Position numbers and translations under genes: made by a program
In this document: piece after piece, positions 1 through 9,600 of the stretch
Position numbering within the stretch: the stretch's first letter is position 1
Layout: each line of letters starts with the position of its first letter
The notes under the pieces: model-generated
Seen by the model: the letters and a program-made list of their open reading frames with translations, nothing else
Database searches by the model: none
What the model was told of the DNA's origin: nothing
From: Spirosoma lacussanchae
GTDB lineage: Bacteria > Bacteroidota > Bacteroidia > Cytophagales > Spirosomataceae
NCBI RefSeq assembly: GCF_005870035.1
Contig: NZ_SWJG01000005.1
Location: 124,001-188,000 of the forward strand
Length of the DNA: 64,000 bases
Reading direction: 5' to 3'

Positions 1-68
1 ACGCGACCCTTCGCGTCTCATATGCGTCAGCGATACCATCCGGACAAGTGGACCCTTCGCGTCTCATA
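1..68. repeat. Hairpin-type dispersed repeat (family A), one and a half copies
   Basis: The 18-mer gacccttcgcgtctcata occurs at 5-22 and again at 51-68. The first copy, with its left arm acgcg at 1-5, forms a hairpin with a 6-nt loop. The same stem and loop occur at 54091-54124 and 61725-61746. The linker tgcgtcagcgataccatccg (23-42) resembles 46580-46600. It lies directly after the 3' end of the acyl-CoA dehydrogenase gene and may be cut off by the window edge. It is probably a REP-like or terminator-like element; no function is shown. Confidence 0.6.
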
Positions 69-73
69 CAGGA

Positions 74-1276
74 TTATTTCGATTGATAGACGGGTTTGTA
101 GGCGACGGCGTCGATGACGATTTTGGCGATGATTTCGCGCATGATCTCTGACGAGCCGCCGGCAATGGTGCCAACCCGCACATCGCGGTAGGCGCGGGCA
201 ATGGGGTAATCTTCCATGTAGCCGTAGCCGCCAAAAAACTGCAGGCAGGTGTCAACCACGCGCTTCTGAAGTTCGGATGTAGCCAGCTTGGCCATCGAGC
301 ATTCCTTGACGATTACGTCGCCCTGGGTGAAGAGCCAGCAAGTGTGGTAGACAAACTGGCGGGCCATCTCGATCTCGGTGGCTATGTTGGCAATCTGATG
401 GCGAATGGCCTGAAAGGTGCCGATTTTCTTTCCGAAAGCTTCGCGCTCGTTGAGATACTGAAGCGTCCAGTCGAGGGCGAGCTGGGCCCCCGATACGGCT
501 AGTATCGCAGCTACCAGCCGTTCGAGCTGGAGGCTTTCCATGAGGTAGTAAAAGCCCCGGTTCTCCTGCCCGATCAGGTTAGCAACCGGTACCCGCACGT
601 CGTCGAAGCGGATTTCGGCGGTGTCGGACGAGTGCCAGCCGATCTTGTTGAGTTTGGTACGGGTAATGCCGGGGCTGTCGAGGTCCACGACGAGCAGGCT
701 AATGGGATGGGTTCCTGCACCGGTCCCTTCTGCCGGATGGCCGGTTTTAACGACCAGCGTGACGAAATCGCCGTAGGTGCCGTTGCTGATGAACGTTTTG
801 GTGCCGTTGACGATATAGGCATCGCCCGCATCGGTGCGGATCGCCGTAGTTCGGATGGCCGATACGTCCGAGCCTGCGTCGGGTTCGGTAATGGCCAGGG
901 CGGCCACTTTCTCCCCGGCGATGGCGGGTTGCAGATAGCGCTGTTTGAGGTCGGCACTGCCAACTCTGGCAATGTGGTTGATGGCCATATACTCATGAAC
1001 ACTAACGGCAGTTGCGAAACCGCCCATACCGCAGCGGGCAAGCTCTTCCAGAAAAACGACGGAGTACCAGAAGTCAGCGTTTACCCCACCATATTCTTCC
1101 GGGAAAGGCAACCCCAGATAATCCAGCTCGCCCAGTCGCTGAAAAATCGACAGCGGTATCCGGCGGGCCGTCTCCCAGGCGTCGGTATGCGGAATGACCT
1201 CGTTGTCAATAAATTGTCTGACGCTCTGCCGAAACAGCTCGTGCTCGTCGCGGAAGTATAAGGAGGGTCGGTTCAT
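74..1276 (-). CDS. Acyl-CoA dehydrogenase
   Basis: A 400-residue flavoprotein of the acyl-CoA dehydrogenase family, the usual length. It should catalyse alpha,beta-dehydrogenation of an acyl-CoA in the cytoplasm and pass electrons to ETF. Visible motifs are the N-terminal helical domain, the FAD/substrate segment ITEPDAGSD, and the C-terminal YRDVRVGTIAGGSSEIMRE. The SCAD/MCAD base (IYEGTSEI) is Gly here. A Glu sits at about residue 252 in LQLERLVAA, the position used by isovaleryl-CoA and long-chain dehydrogenases, so an IVD-like mechanism is inferred. The start MNRPSLYF (1276) is preferred over an upstream one at 1333 because family members begin near this residue. A -7-like box on the minus strand (taattttg, 1388-1381) lies upstream. 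Exact substrate is unknown. Confidence 0.93.
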   Translation of the reverse strand: MNRPSLYFRDEHELFRQSVRQFIDNEVIPHTDAWETARRIPLSIFQRLGELDYLGLPFPEEYGGVNADFWYSVVFLEELARCGMGGFATAVSVHEYMAINHIARVGSADLKQRYLQPAIAGEKVAALAITEPDAGSDVSAIRTTAIRTDAGDAYIVNGTKTFISNGTYGDFVTLVVKTGHPAEGTGAGTHPISLLVVDLDSPGITRTKLNKIGWHSSDTAEIRFDDVRVPVANLIGQENRGFYYLMESLQLERLVAAILAVSGAQLALDWTLQYLNEREAFGKKIGTFQAIRHQIANIATEIEMARQFVYHTCWLFTQGDVIVKECSMAKLATSELQKRVVDTCLQFFGGYGYMEDYPIARAYRDVRVGTIAGGSSEIMREIIAKIVIDAVAYKPVYQSK

Positions 1277-1437
1277 AGGCTCAAGACCGGACAGCCACGC
1301 CCGGCGACACGACTGACTGGTCGGTATACCCAACCGTGGCCGTCTGGAGTAGGGAAACGTAAATCAAGACACTATTTCCTCAAAATTAACCTAAACCTTG
1401 CCCGTTCGCTAGTCAGCCATTCAGTAAGATGATCGCA

Positions 1438-1451
1438 TGTTTTGCAAAACA
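1438..1451. promoter_or_regulatory. 14-bp perfect palindrome, possible operator
   Basis: TGTTTTGCAAAACA lies between the divergent acyl-CoA dehydrogenase and porin genes, 162 bp upstream of the former and 50 bp upstream of the latter. Its form suits a dimeric repressor. No regulator gene is adjacent, so its role is a guess. Confidence 0.3.
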
Positions 1452-1500
1452 ATTCCCGCAGTGGGGCGTTAAGCGGTGAACTCATCATTTTTTTAAATCT

Positions 1501-2181
1501 ATGTTTCGTTTACATTCGCTACGTGCAATTGTCCTCTCTGCTTTGTTCGCTACTACCTGTTTGTCAGCAGCTTCGGCTCAACAACGGTTTAGTGCTGGTC
1601 CGCGGGTAGGCTTGAATTTGTCTAAATTTGGCAAGGATGTCGTTGACAACAAGTTTCACCCGGGATTTACGGCGGGCGCGTTTTTGATGTACAGCTCGCT
1701 GAACCATTTCGGTATTTCGGTCGATGCTCTGTACAGCCAGCGGGGCGCTGCCTTCCGCAACCCGGATGGCTCATCGCTCAACTACAACCAGCGGGTCAAC
1801 TACCTCGAAATTCCGGTGGCCCTGCGCTACTTCCTGACGCTGAACGGCAACTTCCGACCTAACGTTTTCTTCGGTCCGTCGCTGGCTTTCAAGCTGAACG
1901 CGAAGAACAACCTGGTGCCGGCGCCTAACAACGACAACTCGGCTGCGTTCAACTCGGCTGATCTGGGTCTGCTGGCTGGTTTTCAGCTCAACTGGCCGGG
2001 CTTCGGTGAGCGTCAGCGGTTCCTGATCGATGCGCGCTATACCTACGGGCTAACCGACGTAACGGCCCAGCCGATTCCGGGGGGTATCAACGGACAGAAT
2101 ATCAACAACTCCATGATTACCCTTACGCTGGGGTACGGGTTTGGCGTAGGACCGGAGTACCGCAGCCGGTATCGCCGTTAG
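1501..2181 (+). CDS. PorT-family outer-membrane beta-barrel protein, copy 1
   Basis: A 226-residue secreted protein. Residues 1-26 are a signal peptide ending near SAASA-QQ. The rest is a run of amphipathic strands typical of the outer-membrane beta-barrel (OMP_b-brl_2/PorT-like) family, which has eight to ten strands. Conserved blocks shared with the next gene are QRFSAGPRVG, QRVNYLEIPVALRYFLTL, RFLIDARYTYGL and the C-terminal LTLGYGFGVGPEYRSRY. The 36-bp gap to the second copy suggests a two-gene operon. The sequence just before the start (actcatcattttttta, 1480-1495) recurs before the permease gene at 49223. The family is found in the Bacteroidota outer membrane, but the cargo or structural role is unknown. 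Confidence 0.88.
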   Translation: MFRLHSLRAIVLSALFATTCLSAASAQQRFSAGPRVGLNLSKFGKDVVDNKFHPGFTAGAFLMYSSLNHFGISVDALYSQRGAAFRNPDGSSLNYNQRVNYLEIPVALRYFLTLNGNFRPNVFFGPSLAFKLNAKNNLVPAPNNDNSAAFNSADLGLLAGFQLNWPGFGERQRFLIDARYTYGLTDVTAQPIPGGINGQNINNSMITLTLGYGFGVGPEYRSRYRR

Positions 2182-2217
2182 GCTTAACTTGGGGCGTTTT
2201 ACCAAACTTATTCAGGT

Positions 2218-2916
2218 ATGTCTGTTCGGCTCATGGTCCGTCAATCCGTTCTGGCAACGGTTGGTTTTTTTATAGCAATGTCGGCGCTGATGGCGCAGCA
2301 GCGTTTCAGCGCTGGTCCGCGGGTGGGGGTGAACTACTCGACCTTTGCGGGCGACGCAGCGGGATATTCGTTCCGGCCGGGGCTGGTAGCCGGTGGTTTT
2401 CTGATGTACAGCTCGCTGAATCATTTCGGTATTTCAGTCGATGCCCTGTACAGTCAGAAAGGGGGTAATTATTCGGCAACGATTAACCCGCCACTGGTTG
2501 GCCCCATCACCACGACGTATAAACAGCGGGTCAACTACCTCGAAATTCCGGTAGCTCTGCGCTACTTTCTGACGCTGAGCGGCAACTTCCGGCCCAATAT
2601 TTACTTCGGTCCGGCGCTGGGGTTCAAACTGAACGCGGAGCAGACCAGCAAAACGGTGCAGAACGCAGCGTTTCCGGCGGTCGATAACAGCGATCAGTTC
2701 CGGTCGGTCGATCTGGGTGGGTTGGCTGGTTTTCAGCTGAACTTTCCGGGCTTTGGCGCCCGCCAGCGGTTTCTGATTGATGCGCGTTATACTTACGGGC
2801 TCAGCGATATTACGATCGATAATAACGCTCGTATCAACAATTCGGCGTTTACGCTCACGCTCGGTTACGGGTTTGGCGTAGGTCCTGAATACCGGAGTCG
2901 ATACCAGCGCAAATAA
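2218..2916 (+). CDS. PorT-family outer-membrane beta-barrel protein, copy 2
   Basis: A 232-residue paralogue of the preceding gene, with a signal peptide ending near ALMA-QQ. The same conserved strands appear in the same order. Differences are concentrated in the stretches expected to be extracellular loops: residues about 85-105 (TINPPLVGPITTTYK) and 145-165, which are longer than in copy 1. This is the usual pattern after tandem duplication of a barrel, with a fixed frame and divergent loops. A long hairpin (2953-3012) follows and may end the transcript. Function beyond outer-membrane location is not evident. Confidence 0.88.
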   Translation: MSVRLMVRQSVLATVGFFIAMSALMAQQRFSAGPRVGVNYSTFAGDAAGYSFRPGLVAGGFLMYSSLNHFGISVDALYSQKGGNYSATINPPLVGPITTTYKQRVNYLEIPVALRYFLTLSGNFRPNIYFGPALGFKLNAEQTSKTVQNAAFPAVDNSDQFRSVDLGGLAGFQLNFPGFGARQRFLIDARYTYGLSDITIDNNARINNSAFTLTLGYGFGVGPEYRSRYQRK

Positions 2917-2952
2917 GTTTCTCAAGCCGAGTCGACGAGTAAGAAAAGCAAT

Positions 2953-3012
2953 ACAGGGCCTGTTGATGGGTAGTCACTTCATCCGAAGAAACCACCCACC
3001 AACAGGCCCTGT
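2953..3012. terminator. Long interrupted hairpin after the porin pair
   Basis: The arms acagggcctgttg (2953-2965) and caacaggccctgt (3000-3012) pair over 13 bp. After one mismatch, tgggt (2967-2971) pairs with accca (2994-2998), and cttc (2977-2980) pairs with gaag (2985-2988). There is no T-run, so it may be a terminator or RNA-stabilising stem rather than a classical rho-independent terminator. Confidence 0.5.
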
Positions 3013-3092
3013 TGCCGTATAAACCCCGGGAGACGTGGCTAAACTTGACCGGACGGGCGCAGATTGAGGACCGCCGTGTGGGTAACGTTTCG

Positions 3093-3100
3093 TAATTTTG
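3093..3100 (+). promoter_or_regulatory. Bacteroidota -7 box for the GH3-beta-lactamase gene
   Basis: taattttg matches TAnnTTTG and lies 28 bp before the start codon at 3129. A possible -33 TTG (3064-3066) is 26 bp upstream, rather far. Transcription would begin near 3107. Confidence 0.45.
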
Positions 3101-3128
3101 GAGCTTCACCTGCCACCAGCCATATTCC

Positions 3129-6100
3129 ATGACCAAGCGCCGGTCCATTCTTTCTATTCTGTTCAGCGTTATTCTGTTCACGACTGCCTCTGCGCAGGCT
3201 CCCACTCCCGTTTTCCAACAACTCACCGAGCGTCAGAACCGCTGGGTCGATTCGGTCTTTGCGTCGCTGACGCCCGATGAGCGGATTGCCCAACTCATTA
3301 TGGTGGCGGGCTACTCGAACCGGGGCCGGGCCAGCTACGACGATTCGCTGGTTACCCTTGTCCGGACCAACAAGCTGGGGGGTGTCGTTTTCTTTCAGGG
3401 CGGACCCGTTCGCCAGGCCAAACTAACCAACCGGCTGCAGGCCCTCTCGACGGTGCCGCTGCTGATCGCGATGGACGCCGAATGGGGACTGGCCATGCGG
3501 CTCGACAGCACCGTTCGCTACCCGTATCAGATGACGCTGGGCGCCATGCAGGGTACCGCCACCGACTCACTCATCTATCGGATGGGGGCCAACCTGGCCC
3601 GGCAGTCACGCCGGCTGGGCGTACACGTCAACTTTGCCCCATCGGTCGATGTCAACAACAATCCGAACAACCCGGTTATTAATTTCCGCTCCTTCGGTGA
3701 AGACAAATACGCCGTGACGCGTAAAGCCCTGGCCTACGTGCGTGGTATGCAGGACAACCGGCTGCTGACCAGCATCAAACACTTCCCGGGCCATGGCGAC
3801 ACCGGTACCGACTCACACTACGACCTGCCGCTGATCAGCAAAAGCCGCGCCCAGCTCGACTCGCTCGAACTATACCCCTTTCGGCAACTCATCAACGCCG
3901 GGGCCGCCGGGGTTATGGTGGCTCACCTGAGCATACCGGCGCTCGACACCACCCGCAACCGGCCCTCTACCTTATCGCCCGCTATCGTGACCGACCTGCT
4001 CAAGAACGAAATGGGCTTTCAGGGGCTGGTCTTTTCCGATGCCATGAACATGAAAGCCTTGACCAAGTTTTTTCCGTCGGGGCAGGCTGATCGGTACGGC
4101 ATCGAAGCCGGTATGGACGTGCTGGAGTTTACCGAAGATGTACCGGCGGCCCTGCTACAGATCAAGCAGGCCGTTGCCGAGGGACGTATCTCGCAGGAGT
4201 CGCTGGACGAGCGCTGCCGGAAGGTGCTGCGGGCCAAAGCCTGGGCCGGGCTGGATCAGTACAAACCCATCGTGCTCGACAACCTGGTGCGCGACCTCAA
4301 TCCGATGCAGGATGAGTTGCTCAACCGGCAGATGACCGAAGCCAGCCTGACGGTGCTCAAGAACGACCAAAATCTGTTACCACTGCAACGGCTCGATACA
4401 CTCCGGATCGCATCAGTCGCCGTAGAGAGCGAAAAGATTACCGCATTTCAGCAGATGGCGGCCAACTATACGCAGGTCGATCATTTTAACATCACCTCCA
4501 AAACCCCCGATTCTACGCTGGCCCGCATGCGCGACTCGCTCCGGAACTACAACCTGTTGCTGGTCGATGTACACCTGAACAACATCCGGCCGGGCACCAA
4601 CTACGGCCTGCAGGCCAAAACGGCCGGGCTGGTCAGTGAACTGGTGGCTACGGGTAAGGCGGTCGTTACGGTTTTCGGCAATGTATATGCCCTGAACAAA
4701 CTGACCTTCCCGGCCGATACGGTGCAGATGAACCGCAACATCGAGCAGGCGCGGGCCATCGTGATGCCGTATCAGCTGACCAGCTATGCCGAAGACTTAT
4801 CGGCTCAGCTGATTTTCGGGGCCATCGGTGCGTCGGGTAAATTACCCGTAACCGTCAACCAGCGATTCCGGGTAGGCGACGGCATTGCAGTACAGCCCAT
4901 CGGCCGGATGAAATACACCATTCCCGAAGAAGTCGGTATCGACAGCCGGTTCCTGACCCGTCAGGTCGATTCGCTCGTGAACGTTGGGCTGACCCAGCGG
5001 GCTTTTCCGGGTTGTGTGGTCCAGATGGCTAAAGACGGCAAAGTGATTTTTCGCAAAGCCTACGGGAGCCATACCTACGATGCCAGTCTGGGTGCCGAAC
5101 CCAAACCGGTCGACCTGAACGACCTCTTCGACATGGCTTCGGTAACCAAAGTAAGTACGTCTACCCCCGCCCTGATGCGGATGGTCGACGAAGGTAAGTT
5201 CAACGTAGACGGCAAGATGGCCGACTACCTGCCTTTCCTGAAGAAATCGAACAAGGCCAACCTCGTCTGGCGCGACGTGCTGACCCACCAGGCCCGGCTC
5301 AAAGCCTGGATTCCGTTCTGGCGCGATACCAAAAACGAAGACGGCAGCTGGAAACCCCGAACCTTCCGCAACGAGCGTTCGGCGCGGTATTCCATCGAAG
5401 TAACGGATAGCCTGTACCTGTTCAGAAACTACCCCAAAACCATTTACGAGCAGATCAGAGATTCGCCCCTCAACGAGAAGAAAGAATATGTTTACTCCGA
5501 TCTGTCGTTCATCCTGTATCCGCAGGTCATTAAACGGCTAACGGGCGAGAACTTCGAAGACTACCTGAAATCGACCTTCTACAAGCCGCTGGGAGCCACC
5601 ACGCTGACCTACAACCCGCGCCGGTTCTATAACCTCAACCGCATTGTACCAACCGAATACGACTCGCTCTTCCGGCAAACCCTGATCTGGGGGCGCGTGC
5701 ATGATGAGGGGGCAGCCATGCTCAACGGCCTGTCGGGACACGCGGGCCTGTTTGGTACGGCCAACGACCTCATGAAGCTGGTGGAGATGTACCGTCAGCG
5801 GGGGCAGTATGCCGGTCAGCGGTTCATATCCGAGAAGACAATAGCCGAGTTTACCCGCTACCAGTTTCCGGAGCTGGGCAACCGGCGCGGGTTGGGCTTC
5901 GAAAAGCCGTCGTTCACGTTTACGGGTAATGCGCCCCGCTCAGCGACCAAAGACAGTTTTGGTCACTCGGGCTTTACAGGCACCTTTACCTGGATCGATC
6001 CAGACCCGAGCTATAACCTGAGCTATGTGTTTCTGAGCAATCGGGTTTACCCGACTCGAAACAACAATCGGATTAGCACGTTGAATACACGAACGAACGT

Positions 6101-6143
6101 TGCTGAAGCATTTTATCAGGCAATCAAGCGTGGTATCCAATGA
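3129..6143 (+). CDS. GH3 beta-N-acetylhexosaminidase fused to a serine beta-lactamase-family domain
   Basis: A 1004-residue secreted two-domain enzyme. Residues 1-23 are a signal peptide (TASA-QA). Residues about 35-390 are a GH3 domain of NagZ type, with the His/Asp signature KHFPGHGDTGTDSH at 217-230 and the nucleophile Asp in SDAMNM near 304. Residues about 395-590 resemble the GH3 C-terminal domain. Residues about 610-1000 are a class C beta-lactamase/esterase-type domain, with the nucleophile in SVTK (Ser671, Lys674), a YSD triad equivalent near 780, and HSGFTG replacing KTG near 945. The fusion is known in Bacteroidota. Periplasmic turnover of peptidoglycan or chitin-type amino sugars is likely, but the acyl substrate of the second domain is unknown. 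Its stop overlaps the next start by 4 bp. Confidence 0.92.
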   Translation: MTKRRSILSILFSVILFTTASAQAPTPVFQQLTERQNRWVDSVFASLTPDERIAQLIMVAGYSNRGRASYDDSLVTLVRTNKLGGVVFFQGGPVRQAKLTNRLQALSTVPLLIAMDAEWGLAMRLDSTVRYPYQMTLGAMQGTATDSLIYRMGANLARQSRRLGVHVNFAPSVDVNNNPNNPVINFRSFGEDKYAVTRKALAYVRGMQDNRLLTSIKHFPGHGDTGTDSHYDLPLISKSRAQLDSLELYPFRQLINAGAAGVMVAHLSIPALDTTRNRPSTLSPAIVTDLLKNEMGFQGLVFSDAMNMKALTKFFPSGQADRYGIEAGMDVLEFTEDVPAALLQIKQAVAEGRISQESLDERCRKVLRAKAWAGLDQYKPIVLDNLVRDLNPMQDELLNRQMTEASLTVLKNDQNLLPLQRLDTLRIASVAVESEKITAFQQMAANYTQVDHFNITSKTPDSTLARMRDSLRNYNLLLVDVHLNNIRPGTNYGLQAKTAGLVSELVATGKAVVTVFGNVYALNKLTFPADTVQMNRNIEQARAIVMPYQLTSYAEDLSAQLIFGAIGASGKLPVTVNQRFRVGDGIAVQPIGRMKYTIPEEVGIDSRFLTRQVDSLVNVGLTQRAFPGCVVQMAKDGKVIFRKAYGSHTYDASLGAEPKPVDLNDLFDMASVTKVSTSTPALMRMVDEGKFNVDGKMADYLPFLKKSNKANLVWRDVLTHQARLKAWIPFWRDTKNEDGSWKPRTFRNERSARYSIEVTDSLYLFRNYPKTIYEQIRDSPLNEKKEYVYSDLSFILYPQVIKRLTGENFEDYLKSTFYKPLGATTLTYNPRRFYNLNRIVPTEYDSLFRQTLIWGRVHDEGAAMLNGLSGHAGLFGTANDLMKLVEMYRQRGQYAGQRFISEKTIAEFTRYQFPELGNRRGLGFEKPSFTFTGNAPRSATKDSFGHSGFTGTFTWIDPDPSYNLSYVFLSNRVYPTRNNNRISTLNTRTNVAEAFYQAIKRGIQ

Positions 6144-6595
6144 AAAACTTTCTGATCCACCTGCTGAATTACGAATTGTGGGCCAATCGGCGCGTCATTC
6201 AGGCGCTCGAATCCCTCGATAAACCCCCGGCGCGGGCCGTAGCGGTGATGGGCCACATTCTGGCCGTACAACAGGTCTGGCTGGGCCGGGTCGAGCACGA
6301 AACCATTTTTGTATCGATCTGGGAAGATACGCCCGTTAGCTGGATGGAAGAAACCGCGCAGCGTCAGCATCGCAAGATTGTTAGCTATATATCGGGCCTG
6401 TCGGAGCCGGAGCTGCTGCTTCCTGTCGACTATGTGAGTACGGGCGGAGAGCCTTACAAGAGTACACTTGTCGATATTCTGACCCATATGTCGCACCATG
6501 CGGCCTACCACCGGGGGCAGGTGGTGCAGCTGATTCGCCCCATGCTTGCCGAGGCTCCCGTTACCGATTTCATCGTCTGGTCGCGCGAAGCCTGA
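6140..6595 (+). CDS. DinB-family protein
   Basis: A 151-residue four-helix-bundle protein of the DinB/YfiT-like superfamily. The metal-binding triad is visible: His39 in AVMGHI, and His120 and His124 in the HHAAYHRGQV motif. Family members are cytoplasmic metal-dependent enzymes, often thiol transferases or of unknown activity; the name comes from a Bacillus damage-inducible gene and does not imply DNA repair here. The start ATG overlaps the previous stop (ATGA), so the two genes are translationally coupled. The gene converges on the sensor gene that ends at 6602, leaving 6 bp between them. Confidence 0.88.
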   Translation: MKNFLIHLLNYELWANRRVIQALESLDKPPARAVAVMGHILAVQQVWLGRVEHETIFVSIWEDTPVSWMEETAQRQHRKIVSYISGLSEPELLLPVDYVSTGGEPYKSTLVDILTHMSHHAAYHRGQVVQLIRPMLAEAPVTDFIVWSREA

Positions 6596-6601
6596 CCGGC
6601 G

Positions 6602-9600
6602 TCAGCCGCTTATTTCTTCCTGCACCGCTTTGTCGAGCCGGTGCTTCCTGACGTAGTCGGAGGGCGAGAGGCCGTGTAGCTGCTGAAACGCTTTCCGGAA
6701 GTACTTGATGTCTTCCAGCCCAACCAGCGCGCATACCTCCGATACCCGCAGCTGTCCTGACATAAGCAGCTGGGCCGCGCGTTTCATGCGTATGGCGTTG
6801 ATAAACTCAACCGCCGACTGACCGGTAATACTTTTGATCCGGCGGTAAAAGACCGACCGGCTCATGGCCATTTCCTGAACCAGCCATTGTACCGAGAAAT
6901 CGGCATCAGTGAGGTGGGTCTCGACCAGGTTCATGGCCGTTTCGAGGAACACTTTGTCGGCATCCGGAATCAGCAGTTCGGTTGGTTCGAGCAGCAGTTG
7001 CTGCTGGTAATAGTGCCGAAGTTTCAGCCGGTTCTGGACCAGCGTATTCACTTTGGCGAGTAGCAGGTCGGGGTTAAAGGGCTTGCCAACATACTCGTCG
7101 GCCCCGGTTTCGAGCCCTTCGAGTTCATGAACAGCCGCCACCCGCGCCGTTAGCAGGAGAACCGGAATGTGCATGGTTCGGGGGTGTTGCTTGATTTTTT
7201 TGCAAAACTCCAGCCCATCGCTACGCGGCATCATGATATCGCTGATGATGACATCGGGTAGTAGCCGCATGGCCTGCTCCCAGCCGTCGAGGCCATCAAC
7301 AGCGGTAGATACGTCAAAGTCGGAGTCGAACAGGTGAGCCAGGTACTGCCGTACTTCATTGTTATCTTCAACGACCAGCAACCGCAGGGTACCCGCTGGC
7401 GCGATTGACTCGGAAGCGACATGACCGCTGGCCTGAGCCGGTTCGGCGGGAGCGTTCTCGGCGGTGGTAACGGGTTCGGTCGCCAGGTCAGTTTCAGGCA
7501 GGTGATCGGCCCCGAACGGTAAGCGGATCGTGAAGGTGGTGCCCTGGTTAGGCTGGCTGGTAATAGCTACGTCGCCCCCGTGTCGTTCTATAAACTGCCT
7601 GACCAGCGAGAGGCCAATGCCGGTACCTATCACCCGCATCGTATCCGTATGAGACGCCTGGTAATACACATCGAAAACGTGGTGTAACTCATCGGGCTTC
7701 ATCCCGACTCCTTCATCCCGAACGGTAATGGTCAGGTAGTTAGTCTGGAGCTGACCGTTGCTGAACCGGGCGGGTTCGTCCGAGTGGCCGGTAACGCCTA
7801 CCGCCAGCTCTACCCGCCTACCTGCCGGGGTGTATTTCAGCGCATTGGACAGTACATTGATAATGGCTACCTCCAGCTTGCTGCGGTCGAAGTACAGATA
7901 GATTGGGGTTTCGGGCCGGTGAAAGCTGTATCTAATGCCCTGCTCGTCGGCTTTCAGCCGGAACATCAGGAACAGTTCGGTCAAAAACGGAACCACATCC
8001 TCGCGGGCCGCCTGGAGCGGAATCTGCTGCGACTCCATCTTACGAAAGTCGAGGAGCTGGTTGATCAGCGAGAGCAGCCGGCGGGTTTGCTGATGCATCA
8101 GAAGAACCTTATCCTTCATGCCATTCAGTTTCCAGGCCGACGCGACCAGCTCTTCCATCGGGCCCAGAATGAGCGTCAGGGGTGTGCGCAGCTCGTGTGA
8201 AACGTTGGTGAAAAAGCGCAGCTTCAATTCGCTGAGTTCTTTTTCTTTTTCGTACTGAAAATGCTCGAAAGCGACCTTGTTTTTCAGCGCCTGCTGTTGC
8301 AGGACAACGCGCCGGGCCAGTAACAGCCCTCCGCCAATCAGGGTGCCATATAGCAGGTAAGCCCACCAGCTTTTCCACCAGGGTGGCAGTATACTCAGTT
8401 GCAGACTGGCCGGCTGATCGGCCCATCGGCCCTCGCCATTGTCGGCTTTGACCAGAAATGTATAGCTGCCGGGGGGCAGGTTGGCGTAGCTGGCGGTTCG
8501 CTGGCCGGGGGCTGGCCGAATCCAGGTGTCGTTATACCCGACGAGCCGGTAGGCGTAGTGGTGTTTTTTGGGATTGGCGAAGTTGAGTCCGACAAACGAG
8601 ATCGAAAAATCGTTTTCGCTGGCGTTGATTTGAATAGACTGGGGCTTGTCCAGTGGTTTCTGAATCAGCACCCGCCCGTTAATCGTTTCGCCCACCGTAA
8701 CGGGCCGGTTGGCCAGCGCCAGGCTGGTGATGCGAACAATGGGCGGGTATGGATTAGCCCGGATGTAGCGGGGTTTGAGGTAGGTGATGCCATTGATGCC
8801 ACCAAAATAGAGGGTTTCATCGCTGGCTTTGCAGGCGGCTCCGATCTTGAAGGAGTTACTCTGCACCCCATCGGCCACGTCGTACCGCAGTACCTGCCGG
8901 GTTTGCGGATTGACGCGGATCAGGCCTTCGCTGCCGAGCCATAAATGTCCTTGGTTATCTTCCAGAATGCTTTCTACATCGCTGTTGGGTAGCCAGCTGT
9001 CGCAGCGCCGGACCTGTTCGGTGCCGCCAGATGTCGGAATAAGCTGGTGCAGCCCACCGCCAATGGTACCCACCCAGATTATACCCCGGCGGTCTTTGTG
9101 GAGTGGCCAGGTATAGTTAACGCTTAGGCTGTTTGGGTTGCGGGCGTCGTGTTTGAACTGATGCAGCAACTCGAAACCGGCCGGCAGCACCCGCAGCTTC
9201 AGCACGCCCGCATCCCGGGTGCTGGCCCAGAGTACGCTGGTGGCGTGGTCGTAAAGCAGAAACGTGAACCGGTCGGTGGGGAGGGGGCTGTTGCGGGGCG
9301 TGTAGGTAGCCAGTACCCGCCCATTGCGGTCCATCCGGATCAGACCGCCAATAAACGACGCCATCCAGAGGGTGCCGTACCGATCTTCCCGAATGCTTTC
9401 GAGGTGTTTGAAGGGCCCGCTGTCGTAGGGGTAGGTTGTCAGCACATCGCGGCCATTGCGTCGGCGGAGCGAGATCATACCGTCGTAGCGGGTGCCGAAC
9501 CAGCGCGTACTGTCTGAGGCCTGAAAGATGCAGGAAACGTCCATGCCGGTCACGTTACCGGGCAGCTGGCGGCTGAAATAATTGGTGTAGGTTTTCTGGC

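Noticed and set aside
1..68. Short repeats at the window start as a CRISPR remnant
   Set aside because: Only two copies of an 18-mer are present, the unit is a hairpin found singly elsewhere between genes, and no cas gene is near.
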